A DNA stretch of 15,190 nt from an uncultured Candidatus Saccharibacteria bacterium (GCA_947253405.1 CAMXZF010000009.1:1-15190), one strand, 5' to 3'; counted from the stretch's first letter, positions 7,364-14,864 are shown. A program made the numbers and translations. The notes: generated by a model not told the origin, from the sequence alone.

Positions 7364-9145
7364 CTATTTATAATTAACGATAGCTCTACCATTTTTCCAA
7401 GTAATCGTCCCACCTTGAAAGTTTTGTATCGTGCCACCATTATAGGGATGCTCATCATCTGTCGGATAAGCTAACCTGCCCCATTCATAACCACTATCTA
7501 CCCATTTACCTCTAATACCGCCATATAATGTGTGGGCACCAGATCTTGCACTAAAGTAAATTGATCCGCCTTCTCTTTGATAAGTTTGATAACAACCGTT
7601 GTCTCTGATGCCGCACCTTTGATCCATTGAGGGGGCACCAAACGAGCTATTAAGCCCACCTATACTATTATATTTTTTAGCAATTTCACCATAACTAATA
7701 TAGCCTCTACTTCCAGACCAATAAACCGTACCGTTTTCAAATTGCCTAGAGCAATCACCTTTTTTGTTGCACTTTTCATCGCCAGTTGGATAGCCTAGAA
7801 CTCCGTTCTCACAACCATAGTCTATCCATTTGCCTCTAATGCCGCCATACATAATCTTGTCACCAATGTTCGGTATTGAATATAAAGTACCGTTTTGATA
7901 TGTTTGCAAACAAGCGCCATACTTCAATCCACATGTTACCTTACTAATTGGATAGCCTAAAAAGCCATTTTCAAAACCAAACTTTTTATAAGCATTGCGG
8001 ATAATTCCATAATTTTCAAACGATCCTACCCCAGGGCTGTAATACATTGCGCCACCCTCAAAAGCTTGGTAAGTACCACCGTCTTTTGTAGGTATTTCAT
8101 TACTTACAGGATATCCCAAAATTCCATGTTCATACCCTAATTGCATCCATCTTTGGTGATTGCCACCAATTAAAGCATATGCACCAAACCTTGGCGTCCA
8201 ATAAAGTACACCTTTCTCGAAAGTTTGATAGCAGCCATTGTCTTTTAAGCCACACTTTTCATTCATAGTTGGATTACCCAACGTAGCCAAGCCGCCAGCC
8301 CTATGATAGCCTTTAAGCATACCATCACGAACAATGAACTTATTAGTAGGGCCAAACCAATCTGTAAATAAATTATAGAAATTGCGATTGCCGTACGCAC
8401 TGCAGCTATCGCCAATACCATAACCCGCATTTAAAGCTGCCCTATTTGGTACATATGGCGTATAGCGATAAAGAGCTGAGGTTGCTCTATTAGAAATATA
8501 AACATTCATTGATCCGCAGGCGGGGTTAGGATTATAAGCAATAGCTTTTGTGCTATAGGCCGGATAATTACTCCAGCCACCTTTTAAAACATCGCCAAAA
8601 AGTTGCGCTGCCTGACGAATTTGATTTTTAAAACCACTTCTTAGTGGATCACAATCAGCTGTATCGGGACAAGCAAATCCGGTAGCATGAGCATACTGTA
8701 ATTTTTGATTTGGCCAAGTATCAGTCACTAGACTTTGCTCTTTTTCTATCAACACCAAAAGTACTTGCGGGTTAACGCCGTAATCTTTAGATGCTTGCCA
8801 AATTATGTGTGCCGCTGATTCACCATTAAAAGATTCGTCCGCCATACAAACAAAATGGCCATCTCTAACATGATAGCCAAGGTGTTCATATCCTCTCATT
8901 TTTGCTAAATTGCGATCATTACAATGATTTTTGCTTTTTAAAAATCGCTGAATTGACGCTTCATCCATAGTTGATGAGTTACTCATAACATAATCACTCA
9001 TAATGTTACCTGGATCAAATCCAGCCAAGTAGGCCTGGGCTTTTGCACTAAATAAAAATGAGCCCAAAAAACCAAGTAATAGACTTAATCCACAAATTAA
9101 GCCTATTAGTGTTTTGCTATAAAATTTATTAACAGCATTTATCAC
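7364..9145 (-). CDS. Secreted LGFP-repeat protein with lysozyme-like N-terminal domain
   Basis: A 593-residue exported protein. A signal peptide (about 1-38) ends AKAQA before Y39. A short segment follows (FDPGNIMSDYVM through IQRFLKSK), of a kind I recall from actinobacterial wall proteins. Then comes a lysozyme/transglycosylase-like helical region (about 108-205) with GVNPQVLLVLIEKEQSLV; E134 or E136 could be catalytic. Residues 275-593 are six LGFP repeats (Pfam LGFP), each about 53 residues. Family members in Corynebacteriales carry LGFP repeats proposed to anchor proteins to arabinogalactan. The start is GTG at 9145, set by AAGGAG (9154-9159) eight bases upstream, which overlaps the TAA stop of the preceding lipoprotein gene. 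A wall-binding or wall-cleaving surface protein is likely; hydrolase activity is inference. Stop is TAG. Confidence 0.85.
   Translation of the reverse strand: MINAVNKFYSKTLIGLICGLSLLLGFLGSFLFSAKAQAYLAGFDPGNIMSDYVMSNSSTMDEASIQRFLKSKNHCNDRNLAKMRGYEHLGYHVRDGHFVCMADESFNGESAAHIIWQASKDYGVNPQVLLVLIEKEQSLVTDTWPNQKLQYAHATGFACPDTADCDPLRSGFKNQIRQAAQLFGDVLKGGWSNYPAYSTKAIAYNPNPACGSMNVYISNRATSALYRYTPYVPNRAALNAGYGIGDSCSAYGNRNFYNLFTDWFGPTNKFIVRDGMLKGYHRAGGLATLGNPTMNEKCGLKDNGCYQTFEKGVLYWTPRFGAYALIGGNHQRWMQLGYEHGILGYPVSNEIPTKDGGTYQAFEGGAMYYSPGVGSFENYGIIRNAYKKFGFENGFLGYPISKVTCGLKYGACLQTYQNGTLYSIPNIGDKIMYGGIRGKWIDYGCENGVLGYPTGDEKCNKKGDCSRQFENGTVYWSGSRGYISYGEIAKKYNSIGGLNSSFGAPSMDQRCGIRDNGCYQTYQREGGSIYFSARSGAHTLYGGIRGKWVDSGYEWGRLAYPTDDEHPYNGGTIQNFQGGTITWKNGRAIVNYK
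7367..8320 (-). repeat. Six tandem LGFP repeats (protein-level)
   Basis: Repeats cover residues about 275-328, 329-380, 381-435, 436-486, 487-543 and 544-593. Each has an aromatic or glycine lead-in, a core like LGYP (LGNP, LGYP, LGYP, LGYP, FGAP, LAYP), then a Q-x-F/Y-x-x-G turn and a hydrophobic strand. Repeats 1, 3, 4 and 5 carry closely spaced Cys pairs (298/305, 405/412, 459/465, 511/518). Repeats 2 and 6 lack them. Confidence 0.9.
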
Positions 9146-9157
9146 CCTTCTATCTCC

Positions 9158-9769
9158 TTACAAATTAGCTTCTCCTACAATAGTGGCTGTACGACCAGCT
9201 GCATTAATGACTACTTCAGCTTTCCAGTGCCCCTTAACTGATCCACCTAATTTTTCAGCCGAAACATCCCATCCGCCGTAACAAACCGATGCATGTGGAT
9301 CTTCTATTAATCTAAGTCGCTCCGTATAAACTCGCCCATTAGAGCCAATTAGAGTTAAATCGCAAGTGCCGTTAGGGTCGTTAATTGTTTGTACGATTGT
9401 GGTTCTAATGCCAATGCCGTTGTTGTTATTCAAATAAACATCGGTGGTACCGCTGATTCCTGGGGAGTTTTCATAATCTACATTAGACTCTTGTTGTCTA
9501 GGGGTCTTGCCATCGTTGCTAGGCAGATTACTGTTAGTAGGTACGTTTTTAGGCTCTTTATCTTTGGTATCGCTATCAGTCTTTTTTGTTTTTTTGCGAT
9601 CTTTTTTGTGATCTTTTTTCTGCTCTTTAACTTTTTCTTTGCTTGGATCGTTTTTACCTTTACTAGAATTTATCATATACGCACACCCAGCCACACCACC
9701 AACAATCAGTAGTGCTATGACTATGATAAGTGCTTTTTTATTAACTTTATTTTTCTTTTTAATTCTCAT
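9158..9769 (-). CDS. Predicted lipoprotein with two-cysteine domain
   Basis: From the ATG at 9769 this is a 203-residue protein. It has a Lys-rich n-region (MRIKKKNKVNKK), a hydrophobic core and a lipobox VAGC, with the Cys at residue 29, consistent with signal peptidase II processing. An extremely Lys/Asp-rich linker (about 35-75) and a Ser/Asn/Pro stretch follow. The C-terminal domain (about 110-203) has C136 and C163 and is homologous to the C-terminus of the protein at 3313-3840 (IRTTIVQTI, CDLTL, CYGGWD, G-x-W). An upstream in-frame ATG at 9796 would add nine residues but would place the -10 box inside the coding sequence, so 9769 is preferred. It precedes the LGFP gene by 12 bases, forming an operon, so the two probably act together at the cell surface. 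Family not recognised. Stop is TAA. Confidence 0.82.
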   Translation of the reverse strand: MRIKKKNKVNKKALIIVIALLIVGGVAGCAYMINSSKGKNDPSKEKVKEQKKDHKKDRKKTKKTDSDTKDKEPKNVPTNSNLPSNDGKTPRQQESNVDYENSPGISGTTDVYLNNNNGIGIRTTIVQTINDPNGTCDLTLIGSNGRVYTERLRLIEDPHASVCYGGWDVSAEKLGGSVKGHWKAEVVINAAGRTATIVGEANL

Positions 9770-9775
9770 AATCAT

Positions 9776-9781
9776 ATTATA
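9776..9781 (-). promoter_or_regulatory. -10 promoter for lipoprotein/LGFP operon (leaderless type)
   Basis: A perfect TATAAT lies exactly six bases before the preferred ATG at 9769, so the first transcribed base would be the A of the start codon. No clear -35 box is visible. The 79 bases between 9797 and 9875 contain no gene and no obvious GC-rich terminator. Confidence 0.6.
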
Positions 9782-9875
9782 CAATATAATAGGCATAAAC
9801 GAAAAGTTTTACCCTGCTAGCTATGTTTTAATATTTACTTAGATTTTAACGAAACAAATGCTCTAGTTTATTATT

Positions 9876-12182
9876 TTAGTCATATAAATTAGTTATAGCT
9901 TCTTCGTAATTTTTTATTTTGTGACTTTCAAGTATTTTGTCGTTAAATTTCTTTCTTACTTTAGGATCTAAAATTTTATCTTGCTGGTCATAAAACTGTC
10001 TAATAGCTTTTTCGTAGGCATCGGAAGAAGCGTTATCTTTAACAACAAAGCCATTTTTATAATCTTTGACTCTTGAATTAATTGATCCCGCATCACCCGC
10101 AACTACAAACACATTGGCTTTTAGTGATTCTAATACTATATTGGGCATACCTTCACTTTTAGTGGGCAATATAAAAATATCATAGTCATCTACTGGTATT
10201 TCCTTAAAACCATTAAAGCCACCTTTATAAAAGGTATTTGGTAAAGCATTAATTCTAGTAATATCGTCAACGCCGCTATAAGAATGATCAGTTTGATCCG
10301 GCGTACCATAAAAATCTACCTGTATATTATCTTTGGCTAAGTTTTGGCATATATCTAAAATTAAATCTATGCGCTTATCTACACTAAAACGACCGGCATA
10401 AAATACTTTCTTTTTAATTTGATAGTCTTTTTTAAGATTAACTGGCGAGATTGGCAAGCTAACCGCCTCAATCTTATCTCCATTCCAACCATTAATTGCA
10501 ACTAGCTGTTTTTTGTAATTATCGCCGTCTATTATTAGATGATCAATATATTCATATATTGGTTGCAACATAAATGGTTGACAATTCATCCCATACTGAT
10601 TAACAGAAAAAGCCCAGCTGTGTACATATATTTTAGCTCGCTTCTTAATCTCTTTATGCCAATTATCAATTAAGTTATAGCCTACGCCGGAATTCATGAC
10701 GGTTAAGCTTTTAATCTTGGGCCAGTTTTGGATAACCCTTAATAACATTATCTCTAAGTCTTTGTCATTAATTTTATCTATAGGAAAATCGGTGTCTCTT
10801 TCTAAAAACGTAGCATTCTTAATATTAGATACTTTATATCCCCAAGGATTTTCGTCACCAGAATTAGTGGCAATCACTAATACGTTTCGGCCATTATTAG
10901 ATAAGGTTTGGCATAGATGAATCATCGCTTTATCGGCACCACCTAGTGTTATATGTGGTACAAGCAAAATATCCGTAACGTCTTTCATGCCCTTTTTGCT
11001 ACATAAATTATAGTAAATATCATCAACTGGATTTGGATTTGCTAACGGAGTAACGGCTGTAAAATTTATAAAGTGGTCGTCGTCATATATAGCTAAGGGT
11101 TCAATTTTATTTAAAAACTTAATGTCATCTAGCATTTCTTGATCAAAACCAGCTTTTTTTAATCTATCTAAGTTTGCTTGTTTGATATCATAATCAATTT
11201 CATTTTTACAGATACTATTTTTAATTCTTACCGCAAAATTTAAACCTGATTTAATGACCTCTTTAATAGCTCTTTTGGTGTATAAAAGACTGTTTCTTAT
11301 ATGCGATTTATGCAGTTTTAAATAAAATCCATCTGGCGACAGTTGTCGCTTTGGATTAATTGCCCAGTAATTATATTTATTTAGATCAAAATCATCTGCT
11401 TCAATATGACTTAACTTAGAAAATATATCCGGAGAAAAGAGCTTGGTAGGCGCTAAACAAGTGCTTGATTGGCTGTGCGTGGCTAAGACAGAGCCATGCA
11501 GCTTTCTACGATAGATATGCATTGTTTTAGGTGCAACAACTATTGGATAGCCATTAGCTAGCGCATCCAGAGTAAATTTATAGTCTTCATAACGATACTG
11601 TTTAAGATTGGGTTGATATTTAATTTTTTCAAATATCCTTTTATCTACAAGTATTTGTGACGAGTACAAATTAGTTGAATACATGTTAGTTAGTGGCTGC
11701 CTTTTATCGAACGACGACCACAATTTATGTATTCTCGTATAAAGCAGCCCTGTCCATTCATCTAGATCTAACAAAAACTCATATGCTACTACTGCCGGCT
11801 TTTTAAACTTAATTGCCGTAGAATACATTCTTGATAAATAGCGACGAGAATATAAATCGTCACCATCATATATAGCAATATATTTAATGTCATCTTTTAG
11901 TGCTTTATCTATAAGGTAATTACGGCTAAGACCTACATCACCCAGGCTTTCGATATATTCAGAATATTTATCGGCGTATTTTTTTATAAAATCACGTGAC
12001 TTTTTAATAAACCTGGCTGTCTCAGCGTCAGGATTATCAAGCAAAACATTAACTGCAACCCTAGCTTTGGGATGGTCTTTTTTCAAAAAATCTATGTTAC
12101 AGCCTATGGACTTAAAGGTCTTAAACAATAAATAGCCTTCGTTATGTAGGGTTATATTAATAGCAATATCAAAATGATCCAT
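9876..12182 (-). CDS. GT2-GT4 fusion glycosyltransferase
   Basis: A 768-residue protein joining two unrelated glycosyltransferase folds. The N-terminal half (about 1-240) is a GT2/GT-A domain with INITLHNEGYLL, VLLDNPDAETARF, GLSRNYLIDKAL and the metal-binding DGDD (106-109). The C-terminal half (about 400-768) is a GT4/GT-B domain with VPHITLGGADKAM (409-420), VFYAGRFSVDKRIDLIL (593-609) and the EX7E motif (E677 to E685 in SEGMPNIVLE). A linker of about 150 residues with basic helices connects them. Both active-site motifs look intact, so the enzyme likely adds two sugars in succession on the cytoplasmic face. Donor and acceptor are unknown. TATAAT (12189-12194) ends six bases before the ATG and no Shine-Dalgarno is present, suggesting a leaderless, monocistronic message. 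Stop is TAA. Confidence 0.9.
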   Translation of the reverse strand: MDHFDIAINITLHNEGYLLFKTFKSIGCNIDFLKKDHPKARVAVNVLLDNPDAETARFIKKSRDFIKKYADKYSEYIESLGDVGLSRNYLIDKALKDDIKYIAIYDGDDLYSRRYLSRMYSTAIKFKKPAVVAYEFLLDLDEWTGLLYTRIHKLWSSFDKRQPLTNMYSTNLYSSQILVDKRIFEKIKYQPNLKQYRYEDYKFTLDALANGYPIVVAPKTMHIYRRKLHGSVLATHSQSSTCLAPTKLFSPDIFSKLSHIEADDFDLNKYNYWAINPKRQLSPDGFYLKLHKSHIRNSLLYTKRAIKEVIKSGLNFAVRIKNSICKNEIDYDIKQANLDRLKKAGFDQEMLDDIKFLNKIEPLAIYDDDHFINFTAVTPLANPNPVDDIYYNLCSKKGMKDVTDILLVPHITLGGADKAMIHLCQTLSNNGRNVLVIATNSGDENPWGYKVSNIKNATFLERDTDFPIDKINDKDLEIMLLRVIQNWPKIKSLTVMNSGVGYNLIDNWHKEIKKRAKIYVHSWAFSVNQYGMNCQPFMLQPIYEYIDHLIIDGDNYKKQLVAINGWNGDKIEAVSLPISPVNLKKDYQIKKKVFYAGRFSVDKRIDLILDICQNLAKDNIQVDFYGTPDQTDHSYSGVDDITRINALPNTFYKGGFNGFKEIPVDDYDIFILPTKSEGMPNIVLESLKANVFVVAGDAGSINSRVKDYKNGFVVKDNASSDAYEKAIRQFYDQQDKILDPKVRKKFNDKILESHKIKNYEEAITNLYD

Positions 12183-12188
12183 AGTGTC

Positions 12189-12194
12189 ATTATA
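12189..12194 (-). promoter_or_regulatory. -10 promoter for GT2-GT4 gene (leaderless type)
   Basis: A perfect TATAAT stands six bases before the ATG at 12182, in the 42-base gap after the upstream membrane protein gene. An 8-base palindrome ACTATAGT (12194-12201) abuts it on the upstream side. No -35 consensus lies at 16-18 bases. Confidence 0.6.
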
Positions 12195-12224
12195 CTATAG
12201 TTAAACTAATCAATATTTTATAGG

Positions 12225-12836
12225 CTAGTTAATTGCTTGTTGTATTAGTTTATTACTACCATCTATCTGATTAAGTAATAATTTAATGGTAGCATCTGCG
12301 TCTCCGGCAAAACTAGTTGCAATTTTTGGGCATGTCGTTGTATATAGATCCTTAACGACTTTAGAACCATCATTTAAAACAAAGTTAATTAGTTGACCAC
12401 TAGCACAAATTCCATTATTTTTCTTAGGCGCTTCCTTGCTCTCTTTATTAAAGCTAGCTTGCTTAAGTGCTAACAATAAATCATGAAAGGCAGCTTGATC
12501 ATTATCTAGCTTAACCTGTTTAATTAGTTTTTTATTGGCATAGCCCCGAAAAATATTTAGCTCTCTTTTATTTTGACTAATTTCTAAAGTAATTGAATAG
12601 TGCTTTTCTTTTGATGTGATTGGCCCACGCACTAACATTTTTACACTAGTGCTATCCTTTGGATTGTCTAATAGCTGATCGCTTAAATCGATTTTTACTT
12701 GATTAGTTTTATTGTCTAAAGATTTATTATTACCCGTAACTAATCGACCAACCCAAACAATCCCGCCAATTATAACAATAACTATCACCACTATCAGTGC
12801 AATTGCGCCTAGGTGCGCCGACTGAATTCTTCTCAT
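12225..12836 (-). CDS. Membrane-anchored hypothetical protein with two cysteines
   Basis: A 203-residue protein that I do not recognise. One N-terminal transmembrane segment (about 10-33, AIALIVVIVIVIIGGIVWVG) follows a short basic start, so the rest is probably outside the cell. A polar linker (about 35-60) leads to a compact domain (about 64-203) with alternating strand-like stretches (HYSITLEIS, RELNIFRGY, LINFVLNDGSKVVKDLY) and a helical end. C144 and C169 could form a disulfide. It shares the anchor-linker-domain layout of the two-cysteine pair at 3313 and 9769, but I find no convincing sequence match to them. It has a consensus promoter directly against its ATG and no Shine-Dalgarno. 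It sits between argS and the GT2-GT4 gene, each with its own promoter. Stop is TAG. Confidence 0.75.
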   Translation of the reverse strand: MRRIQSAHLGAIALIVVIVIVIIGGIVWVGRLVTGNNKSLDNKTNQVKIDLSDQLLDNPKDSTSVKMLVRGPITSKEKHYSITLEISQNKRELNIFRGYANKKLIKQVKLDNDQAAFHDLLLALKQASFNKESKEAPKKNNGICASGQLINFVLNDGSKVVKDLYTTTCPKIATSFAGDADATIKLLLNQIDGSNKLIQQAIN

Positions 12837-12863
12837 AAACTTATTATATAATAATAAGTTTAT
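12835..12863. repeat. Perfect 13-bp inverted repeat over promoter and start codon
   Basis: ATAAACTTATTAT (12835-12847) and its exact reverse complement (12851-12863) flank a 3-base loop. The repeat spans the -10 box and reaches into the ATG of the membrane protein gene at 12836. It has only one G:C pair per stem and no U-tract, so it is a poor intrinsic terminator for argS. An operator is more likely. Confidence 0.7.
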
Positions 12864-12870
12864 TTGTCAA
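12843..12870 (-). promoter_or_regulatory. Consensus sigma-70-type promoter, leaderless
   Basis: TTGACA (12865-12870) and TATAAT (12843-12848) are both perfect and separated by 16 bases. TATAAT ends six bases before the ATG at 12836, so transcription should start on the A of the start codon. This is the clearest promoter in the window. Confidence 0.78.
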
Positions 12871-12872
12871 AA

Positions 12873-14576
12873 CTACATCTTGCTAGGTATATCAATACCC
12901 AAAATTTTCAAAGCGTGCGAAAAAACGTTGCTGGTTATATAAAGTAAACCTAGGCGCGCTGATTTTTCCGTTAAGCTAACCTTGCTAGTTGCTATCGGTG
13001 TATGTTCATAATAGCGATTTAACTCCTTAGCCAATTCATATACAAACAAAGCAACTCGATGAGGTTCTAGGCGATCAGCTGCTTCTTTTATAATAGACGG
13101 ATAATCTAATAACTTTAAGATTAAAGATTTTTCTGAACTATAGTCATAGTCTTTTACTAGGTCAAAATCATCACACTTATTATCTTTTAGTAATTTATTA
13201 ACCCGTACCGCAGCATATTGCACATACGGACCTGAAAAACCAGTCAGATTAAACATTCTTTTCCAATCAAATAGCATACCGGTTCTACGATCAGCGGAAA
13301 AATCAGAAAACTTTATTGCGCCAACAGCGATTTTTTTAACATCTTCTTCGGTTATAGTGTCTGCTTTTGTGTTTTTTCTGGCTATATCTTCTGCTCTATC
13401 TAATAACTCTTCAAGCAGTACCACACCTTTTCTGGATGACATTTTTTCGCGTACGCCATCTTCATTGATCTGATCAATTAGTCCGTACCACATATGAATT
13501 AGTTCGGTATTAATACCAATTTTTTTAGCTAAAGCAAAAAGCTGTTCAAAATAAAACTTCTGCTCGCTTGCAACACAGTAAATCACCCGGTCAACTTTAA
13601 ATTCTTGCTGACGATAAATCAAAGTAGCTAAATCAGTCGTGGCATAGAGAGCTGCGCCATTAGACTTTAATAGCAATATAGGGACTTTGATATTAAACTC
13701 GTCAAGCCCTACGATTACCGATCCGTCTTCATTTCTTTTAGCAATACCCCTTTTTAGTAAACCTAAAACTGCTTTTTTACCCTTTTCGGCAAAAAACTTT
13801 TCACCTAGTTCGTAGTCAGTTGATATGCCCAGTCTCGCCATCACTTTATGAATATGATCTAAAGAAATCTTATTAAAGCGCTCAGAATATTCGATTGCCT
13901 CCTTATCACCAGACTCTAGTTTTAATAACCAATTCTGCGCTTTATCCGATAAGTTAGTTTTACCCACAGATAACTCGTCTTTAATAGCCTGTTTGGTTTT
14001 TATATAAATATCACCAAGCTCGTAAATCCCCCGCTTTTTTAGAGCATCTTCATTAGAAAATTTTTTAAATCCAACCACCCAAATACCAAACGGTGCACCA
14101 TAATCACCAAGGTGATTATCGGTTATAACTTGCCAGCCAGTAGCTAACATTAAATTACGCACTGCCCAACCCTGATTGGCCGAGCGTAGGTGGCCAACCG
14201 AAAAAGGTTTGGCCATGTTAGTACTAGGATATTCAACTAAACATTTTTTATTATTGCCTGAATTATTTTCGCCAAAGGGTCTGCTATTTTTGTTTTGGCT
14301 AATTAATTCAGCCATTAAATGCTTAGCGCTAACTCGAAAGTTAATAAAACCTGGCCCAGCTATTGAAATATCATCAAACAAGCCACTTAATAAAATCTCA
14401 TCTTTTATTTTATTAGCTATATTACGCGGAGACTCGCCCAATCGACCAGCTAAACGTAAAGCAATGTTAGTTGAATAATCACCAAGTTCTGAACTTGGAC
14501 GACTTAGATCGACTTGTTCATCAATAGCGAAAAGTTTTTTAATTGTAGCGCCAACGGCATTACTGTATTTATTCAT
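12873..14576 (-). CDS. argS: Arginyl-tRNA synthetase
   Basis: A 567-residue class I aminoacyl-tRNA synthetase charging tRNA-Arg in the cytoplasm, of normal length. It has an N-terminal Arg_tRNA_synt_N-like domain (about 1-85) with the SELGDYSTNIAL and GPGFINF motifs. Next is EYPSTNMAKPFSVGHLRS, with the HIGH-equivalent SVGH at 126-129, then NHLGDYGAPFG. The KMSKS-equivalent KMSSRKG is at 378-384 in a REKMSSRKGVVLLEE context. A C-terminal DALR anticodon-binding domain follows, with SGPYVQYAAVRVNKLL and LNRYYEHTPI. The Ser in place of the first His of HIGH also occurs in Gram-positive-type ArgRS, so it is not a defect. No Shine-Dalgarno precedes the ATG, but an extended -10 lies eight bases upstream. 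It is a housekeeping gene at the edge of the polysaccharide locus. Stop is TAG. Confidence 0.97.
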   Translation of the reverse strand: MNKYSNAVGATIKKLFAIDEQVDLSRPSSELGDYSTNIALRLAGRLGESPRNIANKIKDEILLSGLFDDISIAGPGFINFRVSAKHLMAELISQNKNSRPFGENNSGNNKKCLVEYPSTNMAKPFSVGHLRSANQGWAVRNLMLATGWQVITDNHLGDYGAPFGIWVVGFKKFSNEDALKKRGIYELGDIYIKTKQAIKDELSVGKTNLSDKAQNWLLKLESGDKEAIEYSERFNKISLDHIHKVMARLGISTDYELGEKFFAEKGKKAVLGLLKRGIAKRNEDGSVIVGLDEFNIKVPILLLKSNGAALYATTDLATLIYRQQEFKVDRVIYCVASEQKFYFEQLFALAKKIGINTELIHMWYGLIDQINEDGVREKMSSRKGVVLLEELLDRAEDIARKNTKADTITEEDVKKIAVGAIKFSDFSADRRTGMLFDWKRMFNLTGFSGPYVQYAAVRVNKLLKDNKCDDFDLVKDYDYSSEKSLILKLLDYPSIIKEAADRLEPHRVALFVYELAKELNRYYEHTPIATSKVSLTEKSARLGLLYITSNVFSHALKILGIDIPSKM

Positions 14577-14584
14577 TAATAAAT

Positions 14585-14590
14585 ATTATA
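14585..14590 (-). promoter_or_regulatory. Extended -10 promoter for argS (near-leaderless)
   Basis: TGTTATAAT on the minus strand is a perfect extended -10 element ending eight bases before the ATG at 14576, so the leader would be zero to two bases. A small inverted repeat, TAACA-AC-TGTTA (14589-14600), overlaps it. No -35 consensus is seen. Confidence 0.6.
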
Positions 14591-14610
14591 ACAACTGTTA
14601 GCTTATATGG

Positions 14611-14829
14611 TTATTTTTTCTTTTTATTAGAGAAAAAGCCTTTAATGTAGCCAAAAATTAAAGTACCGACAAAGCCAATTGCTGAAACTACAACTACAAA
14701 CTGTAGTATATTACCTAAAAAGCCAATTGCCCACTTAGCTACTAATGCGATTACACTAATAACTAAAACTACCAAAAACAGGGCTGATATACCAGTAAAT
14801 TTAATATTGTCTTTTAATTTTTTGGCCAT
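14611..14829 (-). CDS. Small two-helix membrane protein, hypothetical
   Basis: A 72-residue protein with two predicted transmembrane helices (about 13-34 and 38-62) and a very basic C-terminal tail (FFSNKKKK) that should stay in the cytoplasm. I recognise no family; small holin-like or envelope-associated proteins can look like this, but nothing specific supports that. The ATG is preceded at five bases by AGGAG (14835-14839), and an extended -10 element (TGGTACAAT) lies about 36 bases upstream. It therefore has a conventional leader, unlike its downstream neighbour argS. Stop is TAA. Confidence 0.7.
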   Translation of the reverse strand: MAKKLKDNIKFTGISALFLVVLVISVIALVAKWAIGFLGNILQFVVVVSAIGFVGTLIFGYIKGFFSNKKKK

Positions 14830-14864
14830 AATAACTCCTACAAAATATTAGATCTGATAGTTAA

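Noticed and set aside
9389..9842. Two plus-strand open frames, rich in Phe and Ile, over the lipoprotein gene
   Set aside because: They are antisense to the Lys-rich linker and signal region of the lipoprotein; poly-Lys codons read backward as Phe-rich sequence. Shadow frames.
12835..12863. Inverted repeat as an intrinsic terminator of argS
   Set aside because: The stem is almost all A:T with one G:C pair and no following U-tract; it overlaps a promoter, which fits an operator better.
14190..14201. HIGH motif of arginyl-tRNA synthetase reads SVGH, possible loss of function
   Set aside because: Serine at this position in an AKPFS-x-GHLRS context is a known variant of Gram-positive-type ArgRS, and all other motifs are intact.
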